Assembly (NCBI GenBank): GCA_963762315.1
Contig: CAVXKO010000005.1
Span: 496,001 to 560,000 of the forward strand
DNA length: 64,000 nucleotides
From: RPQJ01 sp963762315
GTDB taxonomy: Bacteria > Pseudomonadota > Gammaproteobacteria > Steroidobacterales > Steroidobacteraceae
Direction of reading: 5' to 3'
Each line of letters starts with the position of its first letter. The first letter of the stretch is position 1. Shown in pieces: positions 36,364 through 45,758 of the stretch. The notes beneath the pieces were generated by a model. That model was not told where the DNA came from. It did no database searches and saw only the letters and a program-made list of their open reading frames with translations. A program made the translations under genes and the position numbers.

Positions 36364-37834
36364 ATGACCGTCCTTCGCCGCGCCCTGCGCCTCCTGCCCG
36401 TCGCGGCCCTGCTCGCACTGGGGGGCTGCGCCACCAATCCGGTGACCGGCGGGCACGACGTCGTCCTGATGAGCGAGGCGCAGGAGATCGAGCTCGGCAA
36501 GCAGCAGCATCCGCAGGTCCTGCAGCAGTACGGGCGCTACGACGACGAAGCGGTGCAGGCCTACGTGAACGAAATCGGCCAGCGCATCGCCGCGAAGAGC
36601 CACCGGCCGAACCTGCAGTACACGTTCACCGTGCTCGACAGCGAAGATGTCAACGCCTTCGCGCTGCCGGGCGGCTACGTCTACATCACGCGCGGCATCA
36701 TGGCCTACCTCAACAGCGAGGCCGAACTCGCGGGCGTGCTGGGCCACGAGGTGGGGCATGTCACCGCGCGCCACTCCGTTCGCCAGCAGACCGGCGCCAC
36801 CGCCGCGGGCATCGGGGCCACGATCGTCGGTGTGCTGACGGGCAGCGGCGACCTGGCCAACATCGCGGGTGCGGCTGGCTCGGCGCTCATCAGCGGCTAT
36901 GGCCGCGACATGGAGCTCGAAGCGGACGGACTCGGCGCGGAGTACCTCAACCGCCTCGGGTACGACCCGAAATCCATGATCGACGTCGTGCGCCTCCTGA
37001 AGAACCAGGAGATGCTCGAAGTGCAGATGGCGCGCGAAGAGGGCCGCCAGCCGCACATCTACCACGGCGTCTTCGCGACCCACCCGGACAACGACACGCG
37101 CCTGAAGGAAGTCGTACAGGCGGTGGACAAGGTCGAGACGACGCAGCACCTGCCGGACAATCGGGAGACCTACCTCCAGCACATCGCGGGCCTGCCCGTC
37201 GGCCCGAGCCGGGCGCAGGGCGTCATCCGCGGTGCGCGCTTCTATCACGCCGACCTCGGGATTCACGCTCGCGTTCCCGTCCGGCTGGACCGTGGACAAC
37301 CTCCAGGACAAGGTGCTGGCCTTTACGCCGACCAAGGATGCGGCGATGGTGGTCACCGCACAGCCCATCCCGAACGGCATGACGCCGCAGCAGATGGTGG
37401 CGCGCATGGTGAACGGGGTGGTCGCCTCGGACGGGGCGCCGCTCACCGTCAACGGCCTGCCGGGGTACACCGCGATCGCTTCGAGCACCCAGCTGCCCTG
37501 GGGCAACCAGGGCCCGATGCGGCTGGCCGTCGTCTACTACAACAACCTGGCCTACGTATTTCGCGCAGCGACGCGCACGGGGGGCGCGCTGTCTTCCCAG
37601 GACCCAGTCTTTCTCTCGAGCATCAAGACATTTCGACGCCTGAAGGACAACGAGTACGCGCTCGCGGAGCCGGACCGGCTCCGGATCATCCAGGCGGGCC
37701 CGCAGACCCGCATCGAGGATCTCGCCAAGTCCTCGCCCATCAAGAAGTTTCCGGTCGAGCGGCTGCGGCTGCTGAACGACCTGTATCCGGACAAGGAGCC
37801 GGTCGCGGGCCAGAAGCTCAAGATCGTGGAATAG
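36364..37834 (+). CDS. M48 family metalloprotease lipoprotein, one frameshift
   Basis: About 490 residues. The signal/lipobox is LLPVAALLALGGC. The zinc site HEVGHVTARHS and the distant Glu in DMELEADGLGAEYL define an M48B peptidase of the BepA/YfgC-LoiP type, which degrades or matures misassembled outer-membrane proteins in the periplasm. A C-terminal region (FTLAFPSGWTVDNLQDKVL onward) is reached by a one-base shift near 37257. It ends in a domain with DLYPDKEPVAGQKLKIVE, resembling the C-terminus of similar peptidases. The frameshift is probably technical. Confidence 0.85.
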
Positions 37835-37919
37835 CCTGTCTTGATCAAACCGCTCCGGCATGCAAAGGTGGCTGGCCAACCTCGGATTGCCGGGGCGCGC
37901 CCCTGAAAGGTATGCGTCG

Positions 37920-39219
37920 ATGAGCGGAAAGAAATACGAACTGGTCAACCTCGAGATCGGGAAAGAAATCGACGATGGAGGCCCTCGGCGGCTCCGTCGG
38001 CCCCGATTGCCTGAACATCGCCAGCCTCGGCAAGGACCACGGGATCTTCACGTTCGACCCCGGGCTTCATGGCCACGGCGTCGTGCGAGAGCAAGATCAC
38101 CTACATCGACGGCGACAACGGGGTGCTGCTGTACCGCGGCTACCCGATCGAGCAGATCGCGACCAAGTCGAACTTCCTCGAAATGGCCTATCTGCTATCA
38201 ACGGCGAGCTGCCGGCCGCCGGCCAGCTCGAGCAGTTCGACCGCTCGATCAGCCGCCATACGATGATCAACGAATCGCTGCTGCGGTTCTTCAACGGCTT
38301 CCACTACGACGCGCACCCGATGGCGATGGTGTCCGCGGTCGTCTCGTCCATGGCGGCGTTCTACCACGACTCCATGGACAACAATAACCCGCGGCACCGC
38401 GAGATCTTCGCGCACCGCATCCTCGCCAAGATCCCGACGGTGTCGGCCGCCGCGTACAAGCACATGCTCGGCCAGCCGTTCGTCTATCCGCGCAACGACC
38501 TCGATTACTGCGCGAACATGATGCACATGTTCTTCGCCGTGCCGGCGGAGGACTACGTGGTCGACCCGGTCGCGGCCCAGGCGCTCGACCTGCTGCTGAT
38601 CCTGCACGCGGACCACGAACAGAACGCCAGCACCTCCACGGTGCGCCTCGCGGGCAGCACGGGCACCAATCCGTATGCCGCGATTTCCGCAGGCGTCTCG
38701 GCGCTGTGGGGCCCGGCCCACGGCGGCGCAAACGAGGCGGTGCTCGCCATGCTCGAGGACATCGGCACGGTCGACAACATCCCGAAGTTCCTCGACAGCG
38801 TGAAGGACAAGGACGGCGGCAAGCGCCTGATGGGTTTCGGCCACCGCGTCTACAAGAACTTCGACCCGCGCGCCAAGATCATCCGCGAGATGTGCCACAA
38901 GGTGCTCGCGCGCCTCGGGCAGAACGACAACCCGCTGTTCGAGCTGGCCCTGCGTCTCGAGGAGATCGCGCTGAAGGACGAGTATTTCATCGCGCGCAAG
39001 CTCTACCCGAACGTCGATTTCTATTCGGGCGTGATCTACAGCGCGCTCGGCATCCCGCGCTCGATGTTCACGGTGATGTTCGCGATCGCGCGCACCGCGG
39101 GCTGGGTGGCGCACTGGCAGGAGATGATCGCCGACCCGGCGATGAAGATCGGCCGCCCGCGCCAGCTCTACACCGGCCCGGTGCAGCGCGACTACGTCGA
39201 GGTCGACAAGCGCGGCTGA
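37920..39219 (+). CDS. gltA: Citrate synthase, N-terminal frameshifts
   Basis: TCA-cycle entry enzyme condensing acetyl-CoA and oxaloacetate. The composite N-terminus runs MSGKKYELVNLEIGKEID, MEALGGSVGPDCLNIASL, FMATASCESKITYIDGDNG and EMAYLLINGELPA. It needs shifts near 37972, 38063 (extra G in GGG) and 38193. The rest is intact: HADHEQNASTSTVR, the active-site His in GPAHGGANEA, GFGHRVYKNFDPRA, and YTGPVQRDYVEVDKR at the C-terminus. About 433 residues, of the large hexameric type. An essential central enzyme, so three real frameshifts are unlikely. Confidence 0.93.
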
Positions 39220-39244
39220 CGCGCCAACGCGCAGCCAACCCGGT

Positions 39245-39381
39245 CCCGCGACGGCGCGTTCCCCTTCCGGGGCGTGTTCGCGGGATCGTCCGCGGCACGG
39301 ATGCCGCGGCCGAAGCCTACAGGGATGTATTTACGGCGTTCCCGCGAACACGCCCCGGAAGGGGAGCGCTGGCGTCGCGGG
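39245..39381. repeat. Long inverted repeat between convergent genes
   Basis: The arms 39245-39284 and 39341-39381 are nearly complementary over 40 bp (core TTCCGGGGCGTGTTCGCGGG against CCCGCGAACACGCCCCGGAA). A nested hairpin CCGCGGCA/TGCCGCGG (39290-39309) and the string TACAGGGATGTATTTACGG sit in the loop. It lies between the convergent gltA and the gene at 39415 and may act as a bidirectional terminator. Confidence 0.75.
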
Positions 39382-39414
39382 CCAGACCTCGCGAAGCTCC
39401 AGAACGCAGCAGCG

Positions 39415-40018
39415 CTAGATCAGCGACTCGACTTCCGCAGTGCTGGCACGCCGCATCGGCTTGCCGTCGACCGGGCTGCACGGCGACTGCCGGATCCCGT
39501 CGAGCGGGAACACGACGGCGTCGACGGGCTGGCGCCCCGCGACGAAGCGCAAGGCCGGATAGGACACCATCCGATCGCGTTCGAATCGCAAGCGACGCTC
39601 GCTGCACGTCGTGCGGCACGCCGCGTTCCTCGAGCTGCAGGGACACGGCTTCCGGCGATTCCGAGAACAGGTGCAGGTTGATTTCCGAATGCGCCGACGC
39701 CGTACCGGCGAGCACCGGACCCACGAGCCGCGGCTCGAAGTCCGCCATCAGGCGCATCGCCTCGAGCGCGGAGCGGCGCAGCGACGCAATTTCCGCCGCG
39801 TGGCGTTCGCCCGCGAACAGGCGCCGCCTCGCGAAGAGCGCGGCCTCGATCTCGGTGTTGCGCGGCAGGATCGAGGCGTCGGTGACGCCGAGCCGCTCGG
39901 CGGCCTTGCGTTTCGCCTGCAGGAAATCGTCGACGCCTTGCTCGCCCATGATGCGCGCCGCTTCTTCCGCCACCGCCAGCCGCATCAGCTCGGCGCGCGG
40001 ATTCGGTCGTCGACTCAT
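39415..40018 (-). CDS. Conserved hypothetical protein, one frameshift
   Basis: About 200 residues. The N-terminal half is helical and charged (MSRRPNPRAELMRLAVAEEA; QAKRKAAERLGVTD; LPRNTEIEAALFARRRLF). After a one-base shift near 39594 it continues LRFERDRMVSYPALRFVAG and ends RRASTAEVESLI. Related proteins are annotated only as hypothetical in proteobacteria as far as I recall, sometimes with misleading ligase names. A possible nucleotidyltransferase-associated role is not supported by visible motifs. It lies 11 nt downstream of mrcA on the same strand. Confidence 0.6.
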
Positions 40019-40029
40019 CGCCAGCCCCT

Positions 40030-42502
40030 TCAGAACAAGGACTCGTCGCCGCTCGCAGGTTGCACGGTTTCGGCGCCGACCTCGTCACTGTAGTCGATCG
40101 CACCCGGCTGCGGCGCGTATTGTTCGAGGAACGCCTCGAACAGCGCGCCCGGCGCCCCGGCTCTCGTCGGCTGGCCCGTCTCGCGCGACACCCACATGCG
40201 CACCACGCCCGGCGGCTCCGGCTGCCGGTGCAGAGGCTTGTCGCGCAGCGCTTCCTCCATGAAGTAGATCCACATCGGCAGTGCCGTCTTGCCGCCTTCC
40301 TCGTTCTCGCCGAGCGAGCGTTCCTGGTCGAAGCCGAGCCAGACCGCCGCGGCGATGTCGGCGTTGAAGCCGACGAACCACGTGTCGCGCCGGTCGCTGG
40401 TCGTGCCGGTCTTGCCCGCGATGTCCGTGCGACCGAGCGACTTGGCCCGCTGCGCCGTGCCGCGCTGGATCACGTCGGTCATCATGTCCGTCATGATGAA
40501 CGCGTTCGCCGGGCTGATGGCCTGCGGCGCCCGGCGCTCCGGCGGCACCAGTACCGGGTCTGCAACCGAGGGCGCGGCGTCCGTTGCCGAAGGCTCCGCG
40601 GTCGCAGGGGTGGCCGGGGCCTGCCCGGCCATCGCGCATTCCGGGCACGCGAGCGGAGGTCGTCGCGGTGAAGACCACCTTGCCGTTCGCATCGGCGATC
40701 TCGCGGATGAAGTACGGCGAGACGCGGAAACCCCCGTTGGCGAACACGGCAAACCCGCGCGCCATGTCGAGCGGCGTGACCTGTCCCGTGCCGAGCGCGA
40801 GCGTCAGGTTCGCCGGCAGCGCCTCCGGTCCGAAGCCGAACGCCGAGATGTGCTTCGTCACGTAGCCGATGCCCGCGCCGCGCAACAGGCGAATCGAGAC
40901 CAGGTTGCGCGAACGCACGAGCGCCTCGCGCATCGGCGTCGGTCCGTAGAAGCGGCGGGTGATGTTCTGCGGCCGCCATTCCTCGTCGCCTTCCGCGCCA
41001 CCGCCGCCGGGCAGCACGATAGGCGCATCGTTGACGAGCGTCGCCGGCGTGAACCCTCGCTCGAGCGCCGCGGAATAGAGGAATGGCTTGAATGCGGACC
41101 CCGGCTGGCGCTCGGCCTGCACCACGCGGTTGTACTTGCTGGCACCGAAATCGAATCCGCCGACCAGCGACACGATGGATCCGTCGCGCGGATCGAGCGC
41201 GACGAGCGCGCCCGAGACGATCGGCACCTGCGCCAGCCGATACCGCCCCGGCTCCAACGGCTCCAGGTAGACCACGTCACCGACCCGGGCGACCTCTCCC
41301 GCCGATTTCGGCGAGGGTCCGAGCGCGTCGTCCGGCAAGGCGGGCCGCGCCCAGGCGAAATCGTCCCAGCCGATCACCTGGCCCCCCCCGTCCTGCCGGC
41401 GAACCACGATTTCCCGGTCACGCACTGCCTGCACGATGGCCGGCACCAGGCTGCCGCGGGCCGGGACAGACTTGAACGCCGCGCCGATCGCCGCTTCGTC
41501 CGCGAGCGCCGCGCTCTCGAGGTGTCGCGCCGGGCCGCGGTAACCGTGCCGGCGGTCGTATTCGAGGATCGCGCGCCACGCGGCCGCGTTGCCTGCCTGC
41601 TGCAGGCGGCCGTCGACCGTCGTCGTCACCTTGTATCCGCCGATGAGGGCTTTCTCGCCGTACTGGCGCACCATTTCGGCCCGCACCATTTCGGCGATGA
41701 AGGGCGCCTCGAGCTCGATGCTCGGCCCGTGGATGTGGTGCGGGATCGGCTCCGCCGCGGCCGCGTCGTGGGCGGCCTGGTCGATCTTCCCGGTCTCCTG
41801 CATGCGACGCAGCACGTAGGCGCGCCGCTGGGCGGCGCGTTCGACGCTTGCGACCGGATTGTCGCGTGACGGGGAGCGAGGGAGGCCGGCAATGAGCGCT
41901 GCTTCGGCCAGGTTCAAGTCGCCGACCTTCTTGTCGAAATAGACCTCCGCCGCTGCCCCGACACCGTAGGCGCGCTGGCCCAGGAAGATGCGGTTGAGGT
42001 AGAGGGTGAGGATCTCCTGCTTCGTGAAGGCGCGCTCGAGCCGCAGCGCCGTGAAGACTTCCTTCAGCTTGCGGCGGATCGTGCGCTCGGACGTCAGGAC
42101 GGTATTGCGGGCCAGCTGCATCGTGATCGTGCCGCCGCCTTCGCGGACGCCACCTGCCGAGACGTTGCTGGCCACCGCGCGCACCAGGCCCTGCCAGTCC
42201 ACGCCCGGGTGCTCGAAGAAGCGGTCGTCCTCGGCCGCGAGGAACGCGTCGATCACCGGCTGCGGGATCTGCTCGTACGCGACCGGGATGCGCCGCTGCT
42301 CGCCTATCTGGGCAATCAGCTTGCCGTCGCTCGAGTACACGGTGAGAGGCAGCTGGCTCGGCACCTCGCGCAGGCTCTCCGCAGCGGGGAGCTCGGGCTC
42401 GAGGAACTGGTAGGCGCCGGCTAAGCCGAGCACCAGGAGCAAAGCGCCGAAGAGCGCGGCCGTGACCGCGATCAGGAGCCATCGAACTGATTTGAGTGGC
42501 AT
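40030..42502 (-). CDS. mrcA: Penicillin-binding protein 1A, one frameshift
   Basis: Class A bifunctional PBP of about 824 residues. N-terminal membrane anchor (LLIAVTAALFGALLLVLGL); GT51 glycosyltransferase motifs EDDRFFEHPG and GGGTITMQLARN; an OB-like insert; transpeptidase motifs with the nucleophile in GSAFKPF, SRN and KTGTTSD. A shift near 40640 joins the two halves (ATTSARVPGM to RPPLACPECAM). The start MPLKSVRWLLI at 42502 is preferred over the upstream 42565. Divergent from the pilM operon, as is common in proteobacteria. Confidence 0.92.
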
Positions 42503-42524
42503 TGCCAAAACTGAGACCCATTCC

Positions 42525-42554
42525 TTGCCGCACCAACCGGCGCTTGTGCATAGT
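42525..42554 (+). promoter_or_regulatory. Candidate sigma70 promoter of the riboswitch-pil operon
   Basis: TTGCCG (42525-42530) and CATAGT (42549-42554) are 18 nt apart, predicting a transcript start near 42561, directly at the first conserved base of the riboswitch. It was found by eye; the mrcA start lies just upstream on the other strand. Confidence 0.45.
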
Positions 42555-42559
42555 AGCCG

Positions 42560-42645
42560 CGACACAAGGGCAAACTCATCGAAAGGTGAGGGCGCAAAGC
42601 CTCCGGTCTAAGGGCAGCGGTCTACGACAGCGGGGTTGCACTCCA
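42560..42645 (+). ncRNA. Cyclic-di-GMP-I (GEMM) riboswitch upstream of pilM
   Basis: The conserved GEMM core is present in order: ACACAAGGGCAAAC, a hairpin closed by a GAAA tetraloop (CTCATC-GAAA-GGTGAG), GGCGCAAAGCCTCCGGTCTA, a second variable hairpin, then ACAGCGGGGTTGC. This parallels the Vibrio cholerae Vc2 aptamer. The base aligned with its ligand-contact G20 is G (in AGGGC), which favours c-di-GMP over the cGAMP-binding variants with A. About 210 nt of leader remain before the pilM GTG; no clear terminator or anti-terminator pair was resolved there. Confidence 0.85.
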
Positions 42646-42858
42646 GGAATTGAGGGGCGAGAACCCCGTGGAGCGGCGCCTGACCTCGTGCACGGGTCCT
42701 GATTTCCATGCATCGCCAGGGGGGCGTGCTTTGAAAATGCTCCATTTTGCTAGCGCACTCACAATTCTATTCGGCGGAACCCTGATATATAGTGGCCCGG
42801 GGGCATGGAATCTGCCACACGATTTCTGCGCAACCATTTGAACTAGAAGGACTCCATC
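42646..42858 (+). promoter_or_regulatory. pilM leader downstream of riboswitch
   Basis: About 210 nt without a convincing gene. It is AT-richer around 42730-42795, with TTGAAAATGC and a GATATATAG motif that could be a second promoter -10. A short open frame ending at 42841 has no recognisable product. AAGGA precedes the pilM GTG by 9 nt. Confidence 0.4.
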
Positions 42859-43921
42859 GTGCTGTTCCAGCGCAGGTTTCGACCGATCATCGGACTCGAC
42901 ATCACGACGTCCTCGATCAAGCTCATCGAGCTATCGAGGAGCGGCGACACCTACCGTGTCGAGTCTTACGCCGCGGAACCCACCCCGCCGAACTCGATCA
43001 ACGAGAAAGCCATCGTGGACGCCCAGATCGTGGGCGATGCCGTCCGCCGCGCCGTGAAGCGCGCCGGGGCCCGCAGCAAGGAATGCGCAGTCGCCATCAG
43101 CGGCGACGCGGCCATCACCAAGGTCATCCAGATGCCGCGTAACTTGCGCGAGGCCGAGCTGGAGTCCCAGGTCGAGATGCAGGCCGACCAGTACATCCCC
43201 TTCCCGATGGAGGAGGTCAGCTTCGATTACGAAGTGGTCGGCCCCTCGGAGAAGGATCCCGACATGCTCGACGTACTGCTCGTGGCGACCCGCTCGGAAA
43301 ACGTCGAGCAGCGCCAGTCGGCCGTGCAGGCTGCCGGCCTCGATGCCCGGATCGTCGATGTCGAGGCGTTCGCGCTCGAGAACGCCTGCCGCCTCCTCAC
43401 CCACCAGATGCCGGACGGCGGCATGGAGCGCAGCATCGCGGTCATCGATTTCGGCGCCAGCAGCACCACGTTCTCGGTGCTCCGCGACCTCAGGGTTACC
43501 TATACGCGTGACTTCGCATTCGGCGGGCAGCAGCTCACCGAGGAGGTCATGCGCACCTACGGCCTCAGCGTGGAGGAGGCCGGCCGGGCCAAGAAGGAAG
43601 GCGGCCTGCCCGCCAACTACCAGTCCGAAGTTCTCGACCCGTTCATCGACGACATGTGCCAGCAGGTGAGCCGCTCGCTGCAGTTCTACCTGGCCTCGGG
43701 CAGCGGTCGCGAGCAGCCGGAGCAGACTCCTGATCTGCGGCGGCTGCGCGAACATCCCGGGCGTCGCCGACGTGATCGCGAGCCGCGTGGGCATTCCCGC
43801 CGAGCGCGGCGATCCGCTGGGGCAGATGAAAATCTCCACCCGGGCGCTCGCCCAGGGTGTGAAGAAAGACGCGACCGCGCTGCTCACGGCGTGCGGTCTG
43901 GCGCTGAGGAGCTTCGACTGA
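42859..43921 (+). CDS. pilM: Type IV pilus assembly protein PilM, frameshift near 3' end
   Basis: Actin-like cytoplasmic ATP-binding protein that docks PilN at the inner membrane. The N-terminal IGLDITTSSIKLIELSR and AVIDFGASSTTFSVLRD are the two phosphate-loop motifs of the actin fold. About 353 residues. A one-base shift near 43724 is needed to continue as LLICGGCANIPGVADVIASR and end in CGLALRSFD at 43921. GTG start with AAGGA. First gene of pilMNOPQ behind the riboswitch. Confidence 0.93.
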
Positions 43922-43922
43922 C

Positions 43923-44534
43923 ATGCCCAGAATAAATCTGCTGCCGTGGCGCGAGGCGGAACGCAAGCGCAAGCGGCAGGAGTTCCTACTTTCCCTCGGT
44001 GCCGCCCTCGCGACGGCGGCGCTGGTTGCGCTGCTCGGCCGCTGGCAGATGAGCTCCGCGATCGCACACCAGCAGGATCGCAACACGGTGCTGCAGCAGG
44101 AGATCGCGAATCTCGACAAGCAGATCGAGGAGATCAACGGCCTCGATGCGCAGAAGCGCAGGCTCCTCGCGCGCATGGAGATCATCGAGCGGCTGCAGCG
44201 CAGCCGGCCCGAGATCGTGCACGTCCTCGACGAGATCGTGCGGGTCCTGCCGGAGGGTGTCTATCTGACGTATCTCAAGCAGACCGGCGACAGGTTCGAG
44301 TTCCGCGGCGTGGCGCAATCGAGCACCCGCGTCTCCACGCTGATGCGCAACATCGAGGCGTCCGAGTGGTTGTCCGACCCGGCGCTGCAGATCGTCGAAA
44401 CCCGCGCGAAAGACGCGACGGGCGGCGCGAACTTCACGCTCTTCGCCAGGCAGCGCAGCAAGGTCAAGTCCGGCGATGATGTCCAGGCGGGCACGGCGGC
44501 GCCGGGCAAGCGCAAGAAGGCGGGCGCGAAATGA
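43923..44534 (+). CDS. pilN: Type IV pilus assembly protein PilN
   Basis: 203 residues. The invariant N-terminal INLLPWREAERKRKR is the short cytoplasmic tail that binds PilM. One membrane helix follows (LLSLGAALATAALVALLG), then a coiled coil (HQQDRNTVLQQEIANLDKQ) and a ferredoxin-like periplasmic domain. It forms the inner-membrane alignment complex with PilO and PilP. Starts 1 nt after the pilM stop and overlaps pilO by 4 nt. Confidence 0.95.
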   Translation: MPRINLLPWREAERKRKRQEFLLSLGAALATAALVALLGRWQMSSAIAHQQDRNTVLQQEIANLDKQIEEINGLDAQKRRLLARMEIIERLQRSRPEIVHVLDEIVRVLPEGVYLTYLKQTGDRFEFRGVAQSSTRVSTLMRNIEASEWLSDPALQIVETRAKDATGGANFTLFARQRSKVKSGDDVQAGTAAPGKRKKAGAK

Positions 44535-45214
44535 TGAAGCCACAGGAACTGCTCGACCAGCTGCGCAACCTCGACCCGAACGACCCGGGCCGCTGGCCGC
44601 TCGGCGTGCGGATAGGCACGGTCGCGCTGCTCTTCCTCGTCGCTGCGGCGGGCGCCTACTACTTCTTCGTCTGGAAGTCGCAGCACCCCTTGTTGCTGGA
44701 CGCCCGGGCCAAGGAAACCGAGCTCTGGAGCACGCTCGACGGCAAGGCGCGCAAGGCCGCCAACCTGCAGGCCTACAAGGCCCAGCTGGCGGACATGGAG
44801 AAGTCCTTCGGCGCCATGCTGCGCCAGCTTCCGAACAAGACCGAGGTGCCGAACCTGCTCGTCGACATCTCCCAGACCGGCCTGGCGGCGGGCCTCGAGG
44901 AGAAGCTGTTCCAGCCTCGTGACGAGTCGCGCAAGGATTTCTACGCCGAGCTGCCGATCAGCATCCGCCTGACGGGCGGCTATCACGAGATGGGCAAGTT
45001 CGCGAGCGGCATCGCCGCGCTGCCCCGCATCGTGACGCTGCACGACATCGAGATCTCGTCCGGCGCGCGTGACCGCGGGGCCACGGTGGATCCCAGAGCG
45101 CTGACGCTGGACGTGACCGCAAAGACCTACCGCTACCTCGACGAAGACGAGCAGGAGCAGGAAAGCGCCAAGGCCAAGAAAGGCGGGCAGAAAAAGCCTG
45201 TGAAGAAGGGCTGA
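44531..45214 (+). CDS. pilO: Type IV pilus assembly protein PilO
   Basis: 227 residues. A short cytoplasmic segment (LDQLRNLDPNDPGRWPLGVR) is followed by one membrane helix (VALLFLVAAAGAYYFFV), a coiled coil and a ferredoxin-like periplasmic domain that dimerises with PilN. The Lys/Gln-rich C-terminal tail is variable. The ATG overlaps the end of pilN. Confidence 0.94.
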   Translation: MMKPQELLDQLRNLDPNDPGRWPLGVRIGTVALLFLVAAAGAYYFFVWKSQHPLLLDARAKETELWSTLDGKARKAANLQAYKAQLADMEKSFGAMLRQLPNKTEVPNLLVDISQTGLAAGLEEKLFQPRDESRKDFYAELPISIRLTGGYHEMGKFASGIAALPRIVTLHDIEISSGARDRGATVDPRALTLDVTAKTYRYLDEDEQEQESAKAKKGGQKKPVKKG

Positions 45215-45223
45215 GGCGGCACC

Positions 45224-45739
45224 ATGGCGAACAAGACACAAGTGACTCGCATCGTCCTCGCCGTTCTGGGGCTCGGCGTTCTTTCGGGCTGCTCGAACGA
45301 CATCGACGAGATGCGCGTGAAGATCGACGAGATGAAGAACCGGCCGAGCCGCGGCATCGAGCCGCTGCCCGAAGTGAAGCCGTACGAGACTTTCGAGTAC
45401 GCCGCCGCCGACCAGCGTTCGCCGTTCGAAGCCGGCGTCCCTGCTTCGGTCGCGAACAACGGCATCCGCCCCGATTCCAACCGGCCGCGCGAGTTCCTCG
45501 AGCAGTTCGCGCTCGACACGCTGCGCATGGTAGGCACGCTGAAGCTGCAGGGCCGGACCTTCGGCCTCGTGCAGACCCGGGACGGGCTGGTTCACCGCGT
45601 CCTGCCCGGCAACCGCATGGGACAGAACGACGGCCGCATCACGGCCATCGAGGATGGCAAGATCTCGCTCATCGAGATCGTTCCAGACGGCATGGGCGGA
45701 TTCATTGAGCGCCCCGCCGCACTCGCACTGAGCGAATGA
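45224..45739 (+). CDS. pilP: Type IV pilus lipoprotein PilP
   Basis: 171 residues. Signal peptide with lipobox LGVLSGC, then a flexible segment and the HR-type beta domain (RMVGTLKLQGRTFGLVQT; VHRVLPGNRMGQNDGRI). It connects PilN/PilO to the N0 domain of the secretin PilQ. It is separated from pilO by 9 nt and from pilQ by 19 nt, in one operon. Confidence 0.94.
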   Translation: MANKTQVTRIVLAVLGLGVLSGCSNDIDEMRVKIDEMKNRPSRGIEPLPEVKPYETFEYAAADQRSPFEAGVPASVANNGIRPDSNRPREFLEQFALDTLRMVGTLKLQGRTFGLVQTRDGLVHRVLPGNRMGQNDGRITAIEDGKISLIEIVPDGMGGFIERPAALALSE

Positions 45740-45758
45740 TCTGCAAGGAGACCCGAGA

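Noticed and set aside
37835..37919. gltA as a true pseudogene
   Set aside because: The three shifts restore a perfectly conserved citrate synthase when single bases are corrected, and similar errors affect many neighbours, pointing to sequence quality.
42650..42841. Small open frame between the riboswitch and pilM
   Set aside because: Lies in the leader, lacks a clear ribosome-binding site and recognisable product; regulatory RNA is a better explanation, although a leader peptide cannot be excluded.
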